NCBI GenBank assembly: GCA_023228995.1
Contig: JALOAD010000067.1
Location: 1 to 16,134 of the forward strand
Origin: JALOAD01 sp023228995 [NCBI: Candidatus Muiribacterium halophilum]
Lineage (GTDB): Bacteria > Muiribacteriota > Muiribacteriia > Muiribacteriales
DNA length: 16,134 nucleotides
Direction of reading: 5' to 3'
Positions 1 through 7,243 of this stretch are shown here, piece after piece (the stretch's first letter is position 1; each line of letters begins with the position of its first letter). The notes below the pieces were generated by a model that ran no database searches, was not told where the DNA came from, and saw only the letters and a list, made by a program, of their open reading frames with translations. Position numbers and translations under genes: made by a program.

Positions 1-953
1 TTTGGCATAAGTATATTAAAATTATTCTTATATCTAAACCATGCTGCTTTAGCTATCATTCCAGCATTATCAGTACAATATTTTTTTTGAGGAATTAACA
101 CTTCAATTCCTTGAATTTTTGAAAATTCTTCTCTTATTTGAGAATTTGCAGCAACACCACCAGCAAGTACAAGTTTTTTTATATTATATTGTTTTAAAAC
201 TTTATTAGTTTTTTTCTTCAATACTTCACATACTGCATTTTGAAAAGAAAAACAAATATCTTCTTTTAAAGCTGTAGGATTGTTTTTTATAAATACTTTA
301 ACAGCAGTTTTAAGTCCACTAAAAGAAAAATCATTATTAGGTTTATTTAATAAAGGTCTAGGAAAATTAAAATCTTTATTTCCATTTTTAGCTAATTTGT
401 CTACAACAGGTCCACCCGGATATGCAAGTTCAAGCATTTTAGCTACTTTATCAAATGCTTCTCCGCTTGAATCATCAAGCGTATCTCCAAGTATAATATA
501 ATTATGAAAATCATCAACTTTCACAAGCTGAGTATGTCCTCCTGAAATAACAAGGGCAATAAAAGGAAAATCTATACTTTGTTTTTCAATAAAATTAGAT
601 ACAATATGTCCTTCAATATGATGCACTGGTATAAGAGGAATATTAAGCGAGTATGCCTTTGTTTTTGCAACTGTAACTCCAATAAGAAGAGAACCTAAAA
701 GCCCAGGTGCATAAGTTGTTGCAATAATATCAATATCATTGTATTTTAATTTATTATTTTTTAAAATTGTATGTATTAGAGGATAAATATTTGTAAAATG
801 CTTTCTTGAAGCAAGTTCAGGAACAACACCACCAAATTTTTCATGTATCATCTGACTAATACTTAATGTATCTATAACTTCTCCATTATTCATATTAAGA
901 ATACTAACAGAAGTATCATCACATGATGTTTCTATTGCAAACAAATATTTCAT
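1..953 (-). CDS. tsaD: TsaD, tRNA t6A threonylcarbamoyltransferase (3' end outside window)
   Basis: TsaD transfers the threonylcarbamoyl group from threonylcarbamoyl-AMP to A37 of ANN-decoding tRNAs, working with TsaB and TsaE in the cytoplasm. The translation starts MKYLFAIETSCDDTS, the classic opening of the Kae1/TsaD ASKHA fold. It continues with GGVVPELASR (about residues 41-50), the metal-binding HHIEGH around 111-116, VISGGHTQL, and FSFSGLKTAV further on. The 317 codons present are open to the window edge. The family is usually about 335-340 residues, so only the last 20 or so are missing. An upstream GAAAGGT sits at good spacing from the ATG, inside the end of tsaB, with 5 bases between the two genes. 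It is the last visible gene of the pdxJ-glmS-rpoN-tsaE-tsaB operon. Identity is very secure. Confidence 0.97.
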   Translation of the reverse strand, partial: MKYLFAIETSCDDTSVSILNMNNGEVIDTLSISQMIHEKFGGVVPELASRKHFTNIYPLIHTILKNNKLKYNDIDIIATTYAPGLLGSLLIGVTVAKTKAYSLNIPLIPVHHIEGHIVSNFIEKQSIDFPFIALVISGGHTQLVKVDDFHNYIILGDTLDDSSGEAFDKVAKMLELAYPGGPVVDKLAKNGNKDFNFPRPLLNKPNNDFSFSGLKTAVKVFIKNNPTALKEDICFSFQNAVCEVLKKKTNKVLKQYNIKKLVLAGGVAANSQIREEFSKIQGIEVLIPQKKYCTDNAGMIAKAAWFRYKNNFNILMP

Positions 954-958
954 TTTAT

Positions 959-1336
959 TTACCTTTCAAAATAAGACAATCCATTATAAACAGCTACAAC
1001 TTCATCGTTATTCTGTTTACTGTCAACAATACTAGGAATTGTTTTATAATCTTCATTTTTTTTCAAATAAACTAGTTTTTTATTAAAAATCTTAGAAAAA
1101 CCCATTGCTGTCAATATACCAACTCTTGTTCCTGTAAAACTACCAGGACCAATATTTACTACAAAAACATCAATATTATGGAGTTTAAGTTTTAATTCAT
1201 TCAAACTTTCTTTTATTGTATCAATTAAATAAACAGAATGAAATCTGCTTTCTTTCTTTTTTTCTATAAAAACTTCATCTTTCCATAAAGCAATATGTAT
1301 AAGTGGTTCTGTCGTATCAATGTATAATATTTTCAC
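959..1336 (-). CDS. tsaB: TsaB, t6A biosynthesis partner of TsaD, unusually short
   Basis: TsaB is the catalytically inactive ASKHA paralogue that pairs with TsaD in the bacterial t6A complex. The start MKILYIDTTEP and the motif NIGPGSFTGTRVGI (about residues 61-74) are diagnostic. The protein is only 125 residues, whereas family members are usually about 205-235. It stops just after the strand that follows the first subdomain, so the whole C-terminal subdomain is absent. There is no room for the missing part: tsaD begins 5 bases later. The start is GTG (1334-1336), preceded by AGAGAGG at good spacing, and it overlaps the end of tsaE by 20 bases. Intact translational coupling argues for a working minimal protein rather than a decaying gene, but truncation by a nonsense change or deletion cannot be excluded. 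Confidence 0.9.
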   Translation of the reverse strand: MKILYIDTTEPLIHIALWKDEVFIEKKKESRFHSVYLIDTIKESLNELKLKLHNIDVFVVNIGPGSFTGTRVGILTAMGFSKIFNKKLVYLKKNEDYKTIPSIVDSKQNNDEVVAVYNGLSYFER

Positions 1337-1745
1337 TAATTTTTACCTCTCTTTCTTCTTCATGAATACCTTCTGTAATTTCAATAAGAACATAAGGAAA
1401 ATTATTAAATAATTCTAAAAATCTATCAGGCCATTCTATAAGAAAAAATCCATCCTCATTAAGAAGGTCAACAATGCCTGTTTCAAAAACATCTTCAACA
1501 TTCTCAAGTCTATATAAATCAGCATGGAAAAAATACGGTTTTTCATCATTATAAGTATTCATAATAGTATATGTTGGAGAATTTATATATTGTTTTTTTT
1601 TAAAACCACCTATAATATGTGAAATATAAAAAGTTTTCCCTGAACCAAGATCGCCTTTAAATAAAAATATTTTATATTTTTTTGAATATTCTCTAAAAAA
1701 ATTTTCAAAAAACTCTTTTCCATCTTTTTTATTATTGATTTTCAT
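1317..1745 (-). CDS. tsaE: TsaE, ATPase of the t6A tRNA-modification complex
   Basis: TsaE is the P-loop ATPase that binds the TsaB-TsaD dimer and is needed for repeated rounds of t6A synthesis. The sequence shows the Walker A motif GDLGSGKT (residues 31-38), the SPTYTIMNTY segment (56-65), HADLYR (74-79) and IEWPDR (103-108), all hallmarks of the family. Its 142 residues are close to the usual 130-160. The ATG shares an ATGA overlap with the rpoN stop (4 bases) and follows AAAGGA at good spacing. The 3' end overlaps tsaB by 20 bases. The tsaE-tsaB-tsaD order therefore forms one coupled translation unit. TsaC, which makes the threonylcarbamoyl-AMP substrate, is not in this window. Confidence 0.96.
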   Translation of the reverse strand: MKINNKKDGKEFFENFFREYSKKYKIFLFKGDLGSGKTFYISHIIGGFKKKQYINSPTYTIMNTYNDEKPYFFHADLYRLENVEDVFETGIVDLLNEDGFFLIEWPDRFLELFNNFPYVLIEITEGIHEEEREVKISENIIH

Positions 1746-3157
1746 AAATAATCCTTTCTCTGTCTTGAAGAAAGTATGCCTAGTTTATCTCTATATTTTG
1801 CAACTGTTCTGCGTTTAATATCAATGTTATATTTTTTATTAAGAATAATCATTATATCCTCATCACTTAAAGGGTTTTTTTTGTCCTCTCCATCAATTAT
1901 CTCTTTTAAACGAATCATAGATTCATCACTTGAAACATCTCCAACAGATATATTTACAAAAAAATCTCCAACAGACATTGTACCAAAAGAAGTTCTAACA
2001 TATTTTCCATTAGCAATTCTTGATATAGTAGATACATTAACACCAAGTTCATCTGCAACATCTATTTGTTTGAGTGGATTTAAAGGACCACCTTGAAAAA
2101 ACCGCTTTTGTTCTCGATATATTATTTTAAGCAAATCTTCAAACAAATTATTTCTTGAATAATAATTATTAACAAGTTCACAAGCTTTTTCATATTGTTT
2201 TTTCATAAATTTTTTGGTTTCTTTGTCTTTATATTTTGAAATATTAATTTTATATTTTTCAAGATCTATTGTCCAAATTCTACGATACTTTGAATGAATA
2301 ACAATATTTCCATCATTATCAATACTAGCATCTGGTTTTATATATTCTGTATTATCTACTGCAAAACCAAAAGAAGGATATGGCGGAATTTTATCTCTAA
2401 GCTCATTAAGACTTAATTGAACTTCTTCAACACTATAACCTGTTTTTGTAGAAATATATTGAATTCTATTTCTTGAAATTTCTTCAAGATAATCATTTAC
2501 AATATTTTTTAAAAGTAAATTTTCAATATTTCTCATTTTAATTTGAGTAAGAAGATATTCTTTAATATTATGAGAACCAGTGCCAAAAGGTTCAATACTC
2601 ATCATAATATTTCTTACTTTTGTAACAACTTTGTACTTTTCTTCAATATTTTCCCCTCTTTTTATCATAAGAGAACAAGCTTTTTCTGTTTCATAAAGAA
2701 GAAATCCTTTACTATCAAGAAGTTCTACAAGAAAATAAGCTATATCTCTTTCTTCATCGTTTTCAAGTTTTAATATAAGCTCTGAATTTATATACTTTTT
2801 AAAACTGTCAGTAGCTTTTTCAGGAATATTTTCAAGAAAACTGTTTTTTTCACCTACAAAATCATAATTTTTAGTGTTTCTTTTTCTTATATCTTCCCAA
2901 TCATTTTGAGCATAAAGAAATTCTTTATCAACATCATAATTTTCTTCAATTATTTGTGTGTTTCCGTCTTCTTTTGGAATTTCCGCATTATTTGTCTCTG
3001 GTGAAGAAGCTTTAAGAAAATCATTTATCATAAGTTCGTTTTCAATCAAATTATCAAGCTCAATATTTGTCATAGGAATAAGTTCAAGCTTTTGAATAAG
3101 CTTTTGTGTCAACTTTTGTTCCTGTTTTAATTTAAGCTCAAGACTTTGATTAAACAT
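1742..3157 (-). CDS. rpoN: RNA polymerase sigma-54 factor (RpoN)
   Basis: Sigma-54 directs RNA polymerase to -24/-12 promoters that must be opened by AAA+ enhancer-binding activators. The N-terminal glutamine/leucine-rich activator-interaction region is visible (residues 1-45, LKLKQEQKLTQKLIQKLEL), followed by an acidic stretch and the core-binding domain. A helix-turn-helix lies around 364-386 (DELGVNVSTISRIANGKYV). The RpoN box RRTVAKYRD is at 449-457, close to the C-terminus. The 471 residues are normal length. The gene begins 2 bases after the glmS stop, with its GGAG ribosome site inside the last glmS codons, and its TGA overlaps the tsaE start. No enhancer-binding activator and no convincing -24/-12 promoter were noticed here, so its targets are elsewhere. 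Confidence 0.97.
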   Translation of the reverse strand: MFNQSLELKLKQEQKLTQKLIQKLELIPMTNIELDNLIENELMINDFLKASSPETNNAEIPKEDGNTQIIEENYDVDKEFLYAQNDWEDIRKRNTKNYDFVGEKNSFLENIPEKATDSFKKYINSELILKLENDEERDIAYFLVELLDSKGFLLYETEKACSLMIKRGENIEEKYKVVTKVRNIMMSIEPFGTGSHNIKEYLLTQIKMRNIENLLLKNIVNDYLEEISRNRIQYISTKTGYSVEEVQLSLNELRDKIPPYPSFGFAVDNTEYIKPDASIDNDGNIVIHSKYRRIWTIDLEKYKINISKYKDKETKKFMKKQYEKACELVNNYYSRNNLFEDLLKIIYREQKRFFQGGPLNPLKQIDVADELGVNVSTISRIANGKYVRTSFGTMSVGDFFVNISVGDVSSDESMIRLKEIIDGEDKKNPLSDEDIMIILNKKYNIDIKRRTVAKYRDKLGILSSRQRKDYL

Positions 3158-3159
3158 TT

Positions 3160-4980
3160 TTACTCCACCGTTACACTTTTTGCAAGATTTCTAGGTTTAT
3201 CAATATCACAACCTCTTTTTTTAGCAATAAAATAAGCAATAAGCTGAGTGGGTATAACTGTTAAAAGCGGAGAATAAAACTCATCTACATCAGGAATATA
3301 TATAACATCATCTGAATATTTTGCAATATTCTCATCTCCCTGAGTTGCAATACTTATTATTATTCCATCTCTAGCTCTAATTTCCTGAAGATTACTCAAA
3401 ACCTTTTTATAAAGACTGCTTTTATTTATTATAAAAACGCTTGGAACTTCATTTTCAATAAGTGCAATCGGTCCATGTTTCATTTCACCAGCTGGATATC
3501 CTTCTGCATGAATATACGATATTTCTTTAAGCTTTAAAGCTCCTTCCAAAGCAACCGGATAATTAATACCTCTACCTAAATATAAAAAATCAGTTGCTTT
3601 ATAATATTTTGATGCAATTTCTTTATAAATATCAAGATTATCAAGTACAGTTTCAATCATTGGAGATATTGTCTTTAATGTTTTTATTACAGAAGAAGTA
3701 TTTACAGCAATTCCCATTTTTTCAGATAAATATGCTGAAAGACAATACATAGTCATTAACTGTGATGTAAAAGCTTTTGTTGAAGCAACCCCGATTTCTG
3801 GACCAGCTACTGTATATATTACACCGTCAGCTTCTCTTGCCATTGTAGATCCAAATACATTTACAACAGCTATTGTATAAGCACCTCTTTTTTTTGCAAT
3901 CCTCATTGCTTCAAGCGTATCAGCAGTTTCTCCTGACTGAGAAACAAGAATTACAACAGAATTTTTATCTATTACAGGATCCCTATATCTAAACTCAGAA
4001 GCATAATCAACATCAACTGGTATTCTTAATGTTTTTTCAAACACAAATTTGCCTACAAGACAAGAATGATAAGAAGTTCCACAAGCTACCATATTTATTT
4101 TTCTAAGATTATCGGGGTGAATATTATCCAAATTAAGATCTTTTATATTAAATACATCTTTTTCGAGTTTAGAAAAAAGAGTTTCTCTTATAGCTTTTGG
4201 CTGTTCATAGATTTCTTTAAGCATAAAATGATCATATCCAGATTTTTCAGCCATTAAAGGATCCCAATTTATATTATTGTGTACTTTTTCAATCTTTTTG
4301 CCTTCAAAGTTAAAAAATTCCATACTATCTTTTTTTAGAAGAACAATTTCCATTTCATCAAGAAAATATATTTTTCTAGTATGAGCAAGAATTGCCGGTA
4401 CATCAGATGCAACAAATCTTTCATTTTCATTTTCACCCGCAATTAGCGGAGCACCGTGCCTTGCAGCTATAAGCATATCTGGATTTTCTTTGTCAATAAT
4501 AGCAAAAGCATAAGAACCATCAATTATATTAATAGTCTCTTTAACAGCTTCAAGAATATCTCCATTATATTTATCCTCAAAAAGATGAACTATAACTTCG
4601 GTATCTGTATCAGAATGAAATAAATGGCCTTTTTGAATAAGTTCTTCTTTTATTTCAGAATAATTTTCAATAATACCATTATGTACAAGTACAAAACGTT
4701 CTTTACTATCAAGATGAGGATGAGCATTTATAACTGAAGGTTTCCCGTGTGTTGCCCATCTTGTATGACCAATTCCTGTTGAACAGTATATATTAAAATC
4801 AATAAATTCTTTTTTTAGATTTTCAAGTTTACCAACTGCTTTTTTTAATATAATATTATTATTTTTATCAATAAGTGCAAGTCCAGCCGAATCATAACCT
4901 CGGTATTCAAGTTTTTCAAGACCTGAAAGAAGTATTTTAGTACAATCCCTGTTTCCAACATATCCTACTATTCCACACAT
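3160..4980 (-). CDS. glmS: Glutamine-fructose-6-phosphate aminotransferase (GlmS)
   Basis: GlmS makes glucosamine-6-phosphate from fructose-6-phosphate and glutamine, the first step toward UDP-GlcNAc for peptidoglycan and outer-layer glycans. The N-terminal glutaminase domain opens with the nucleophile Cys2 (MCGIVGYVG) and includes YRGYDSAG and GHTRWATHG. Two SIS sugar-isomerase domains follow, with ACGTSYH, SQSGET (347-352) and STKAFTSQ in the first. The second has ALEGALKLKEISYIHAEGYP and the C-terminal PRNLAKSVTVE. At 606 residues it is full length. The GGGAG ribosome site lies in the last pdxJ codons, with 2 bases between the genes. The 5' end directly abuts pdxJ, so there is no space for a glmS ribozyme, and control presumably comes from the operon promoter. 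Confidence 0.98.
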   Translation of the reverse strand: MCGIVGYVGNRDCTKILLSGLEKLEYRGYDSAGLALIDKNNNIILKKAVGKLENLKKEFIDFNIYCSTGIGHTRWATHGKPSVINAHPHLDSKERFVLVHNGIIENYSEIKEELIQKGHLFHSDTDTEVIVHLFEDKYNGDILEAVKETINIIDGSYAFAIIDKENPDMLIAARHGAPLIAGENENERFVASDVPAILAHTRKIYFLDEMEIVLLKKDSMEFFNFEGKKIEKVHNNINWDPLMAEKSGYDHFMLKEIYEQPKAIRETLFSKLEKDVFNIKDLNLDNIHPDNLRKINMVACGTSYHSCLVGKFVFEKTLRIPVDVDYASEFRYRDPVIDKNSVVILVSQSGETADTLEAMRIAKKRGAYTIAVVNVFGSTMAREADGVIYTVAGPEIGVASTKAFTSQLMTMYCLSAYLSEKMGIAVNTSSVIKTLKTISPMIETVLDNLDIYKEIASKYYKATDFLYLGRGINYPVALEGALKLKEISYIHAEGYPAGEMKHGPIALIENEVPSVFIINKSSLYKKVLSNLQEIRARDGIIISIATQGDENIAKYSDDVIYIPDVDEFYSPLLTVIPTQLIAYFIAKKRGCDIDKPRNLAKSVTVE

Positions 4981-4982
4981 TT

Positions 4983-5708
4983 TTAAATTCTCCCGGAATT
5001 AATAATATTTTTCATTTCTCTAACAGCTTCACCAAGTCCCGAAAAAACCGCTCTAGCAATAATAGCATGACCTATATTAAGTTCTTCTATACCATTTATT
5101 TTAACAATATCAGAAGTATTCTGATAATTTAACCCATGACCTGCATTAACTCTAATACCAATATCAATACAATTTTGAGTGAATTTTTCAAATGTTTTTA
5201 AAATATAGAATCTTTCCATTTCATTATAATAATTTCTAGCATATTTTCCAGTATGTATTTCTACAAAATCAGGTCTAATATCATTAAGTACATCAAGCAT
5301 TGAATTATCAGCTTCAATAAAAAGACTAACCAGAATTCCTTTTTCATGAAGTCTGCCGGTATATTCTTTTATTTTTTCAACATTAGATAGAATTTCAAGA
5401 CCACCCTCTGTAGTTATCTCTTCTCTTTTTTCAGGAACTAAAGTACACATTCTTGGTAAAGATTTTATAGCATGTTCCAATACATCCTCATTTAGAGCCA
5501 TTTCTAAATTAAGTGGTAATCTAAGAATATCTTTTAATAAATAAAGATCTTTATCTTTAATATGTCTTCTATCTTCTCTAAGATGCACAGTTATTCCATC
5601 TGCACCACTAAGCTCACATATGTGAGCTCCAGCTGTAAGTGATGGGTCAGCTTCACCTCTAGCGTTTCTTATCGTAGCTATATGATCTATGTTTACACCA
5701 AGTATCAT
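4983..5708 (-). CDS. pdxJ: Pyridoxine 5'-phosphate synthase (PdxJ)
   Basis: PdxJ condenses 1-deoxyxylulose-5-phosphate with 3-amino-2-oxopropyl phosphate to give pyridoxine 5'-phosphate, the closing step of the DXP-dependent vitamin B6 route. The TIM-barrel enzyme is complete at 241 residues. It shows GVNIDHIATIRNARG (4-18), ITVHLREDRRHI with His42, NLEMAL with Glu69, LVPEKREEITTEGGL, and VNAGHGLNY with His191. These three residues match the known catalytic His, Glu and His of the family. It is the first gene of the left operon. A strong TCCTCC complement (GGAGGA on the coding strand, 5712-5717) sits at good spacing before the ATG, and a plausible promoter is about 30 bases upstream. Partner genes such as pdxA are not in the window. 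Confidence 0.97.
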   Translation of the reverse strand: MILGVNIDHIATIRNARGEADPSLTAGAHICELSGADGITVHLREDRRHIKDKDLYLLKDILRLPLNLEMALNEDVLEHAIKSLPRMCTLVPEKREEITTEGGLEILSNVEKIKEYTGRLHEKGILVSLFIEADNSMLDVLNDIRPDFVEIHTGKYARNYYNEMERFYILKTFEKFTQNCIDIGIRVNAGHGLNYQNTSDIVKINGIEELNIGHAIIARAVFSGLGEAVREMKNIINSGRI

Positions 5709-5735
5709 AATTCCTCCAATATATTCTTTTGATGA

Positions 5736-5765
5736 ATTTTACCATATTGAAAACATTAAAAGCAA
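5736..5765 (-). promoter_or_regulatory. Candidate promoter of the pdxJ operon
   Basis: Read on the minus strand, TTGCTT (5760-5765) is followed after 18 bases by TAAAAT (5736-5741), and the -10 box is preceded by TGG, an extended -10 arrangement. Transcription would start near 5729, giving a leader of about 20 bases that includes the pdxJ ribosome site. Consensus match is moderate and AT-rich DNA yields chance boxes, but its position is right and it is the best candidate for this operon. Confidence 0.5.
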
Positions 5766-5770
5766 AATCT

Positions 5771-5799
5771 TTGATTTTGTTATATAAATATTCTATAAT
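5771..5799 (+). promoter_or_regulatory. Promoter giving a leaderless transcript for the TPR/cold-shock gene
   Basis: TTGATT (5771-5776), a 17-base spacer and a perfect TATAAT (5794-5799) form a strong sigma-70-type promoter. The predicted start point, 7 or 8 bases after the -10 box, falls on or next to the A of the ATG at 5807, so the mRNA would have essentially no leader. No Shine-Dalgarno sequence precedes that ATG. The -35 boxes of this promoter and of the divergent pdxJ promoter are only 5 bases apart. Confidence 0.7.
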
Positions 5800-5806
5800 A
5801 CAAAAT

Positions 5807-7243
5807 ATGGCAAAAAAAAAAGATGTTAATAAATTATACGAAAAAGCTCTTGTTTATATTGAAAAAAACAATTTAAAAAAAGCATTAACTTTAATGAAAG
5901 AAGCTTATGATTTAGATAATAATTCTCTTGAAATAATCGAAACACTTGCAGTATTATATAATCTTACAGATAATATTGATGAAGCAGAAATTCTCTATAA
6001 AGAACTTATAAAAAAATATCCAGATTATATATATCCATATTTAAATTATATAAATGTATTATTAAATAAAGACAATACTGATGAAGCTTATGATTTATTT
6101 GAAAAAGCTGAAACACTTCTTCTTTCATTACTTGAAGAATCTCCTGAAAACCTTGATTTATATCTGATTGGTTCAAATATATATTATCAGCTTGAACTTA
6201 TTGATGAAGCTATAATGATTCTTTATGAAGGACTTACTTCATTTCCAAAAAGCAGCGATTTATATAGAGAACTTGCAATTATTTATTATGAAATCGGGGT
6301 TTTTGATGAAGCAATAAAATTATGTGAAGAAGGAATTAAATATTCAAAAGATGAACTTAATCTTTATCTTTATTTAGGACTTTCTCTTCAAAAAATGAAT
6401 TATCTTAACGATTCATTAAAATTTCTAAAAATCACGAGAGAACTTGATCCAGATCAAGAAGAACTTAACACTCTTATTAACAAGATTGAAGAAATAATTA
6501 CAGAGAAGGGTGATACTATTGAAGAGATAATAAAAAAATCCCGCACAAGAAAAAAATATAAAGGTAATGTAAAGTGGTTTGATGAAGAAAAAGGTATTGG
6601 TTCTGTAACGAGTCCTGACTTTAAAGAAGAACTTTTTTTACATTATACTGCAATACAAATGCAAGGATATCAGACAGTTAATGAAAACTCTCCTGTAGAA
6701 TTCACATCTAAAAAAACAGATAAAGGTATAATAATAACAAATTTATGGCTTCTTAATTCACCAAAAGCAGTAAGACATAAAGGTAGAGTTTTAGATTTTA
6801 ATATTAGAAATGGATTGGGAACAATAATATCTGATGATATAGGAGAAATTTATTTTCATTATTCTGGTATTATAAATAAAGTAATTAAAACTCTTTCAGC
6901 AAATGATACTGTTGAATTTTCAACTTTTACAATAGAAGGTTATGTACAAGCTTTTAATATAACTAAAATAGAAGACAAATCCAAAGTATCTGATAATAAT
7001 GTTACAAATACAAATAAAGTATTTACAGGTAAACTTAAATGGTATGATTCTAATACAGGTTATGGAATAATAGAAACAGATGATGAAATTGAAATAATTG
7101 TACAAAAAAGCAATCTTCCACCTGGATTTTCCAATATAAATACAGGTACTATATTATATTTTAATATTGATGAGGTAGAATCAATTGCAGGAGAAAAAAT
7201 TCCTCGTGCAATTAATGTAAGCCTCAGAAAAATTTTGGTATAG
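5807..7243 (+). CDS. TPR-repeat protein with three C-terminal cold-shock domains
   Basis: The 478-residue product has two halves. Residues about 8-245 are helical tetratricopeptide-type repeats, roughly six, with typical A/Y/L positions such as IDEAEILYKELIKKYPD and DEAIKLCEEGIKYS. Three cold-shock/OB-fold units follow: about 250-315 (GNVKWFDEEKGIGSV, then LFLHYTAI), 322-388 (GRVLDFNIRNGLGTI, then IYFHYSGI) and 405-475 (GKLKWYDSNTGYGII, then IIVQKSNL). Units 1 and 2 keep recognisable RNP1- and RNP2-like strands; unit 3 has lost the aromatic/His residues of RNP2. No signal peptide is seen, so it is probably cytoplasmic. The start at 5807 is preferred over in-frame codons at 5729 and 5732, because those precede or overlap the promoter and the extra 26 residues look non-coding. 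The fold suggests a single-stranded RNA or DNA binder with a protein-docking arm. The function is unknown to me. Confidence 0.9.
   Translation: MAKKKDVNKLYEKALVYIEKNNLKKALTLMKEAYDLDNNSLEIIETLAVLYNLTDNIDEAEILYKELIKKYPDYIYPYLNYINVLLNKDNTDEAYDLFEKAETLLLSLLEESPENLDLYLIGSNIYYQLELIDEAIMILYEGLTSFPKSSDLYRELAIIYYEIGVFDEAIKLCEEGIKYSKDELNLYLYLGLSLQKMNYLNDSLKFLKITRELDPDQEELNTLINKIEEIITEKGDTIEEIIKKSRTRKKYKGNVKWFDEEKGIGSVTSPDFKEELFLHYTAIQMQGYQTVNENSPVEFTSKKTDKGIIITNLWLLNSPKAVRHKGRVLDFNIRNGLGTIISDDIGEIYFHYSGIINKVIKTLSANDTVEFSTFTIEGYVQAFNITKIEDKSKVSDNNVTNTNKVFTGKLKWYDSNTGYGIIETDDEIEIIVQKSNLPPGFSNINTGTILYFNIDEVESIAGEKIPRAINVSLRKILV

Noticed and set aside
280-501. Plus-strand open frame opposite tsaD and similar frames opposite other genes
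   Set aside because: They lie fully antisense to clearly conserved genes, have no ribosome sites and no recognisable domains.
2565-2590. Sigma-54 -24/-12 promoter suggested by a GTGCCA word in the minus-strand rpoN region
   Set aside because: The matching GCAA part is missing at the required spacing and the site is inside the rpoN coding sequence.
4981-5000. Possible glmS ribozyme upstream of glmS
   Set aside because: glmS starts 2 bases after the pdxJ stop and its ribosome site is in pdxJ codons, leaving no room for the ribozyme fold.
5729-5806. Longer N-terminus for the TPR/cold-shock protein from TTG 5729 or ATG 5732
   Set aside because: It would need transcription from further upstream, no ribosome site precedes it, the strong promoter lies inside it, and the extra residues do not resemble the rest of the protein.
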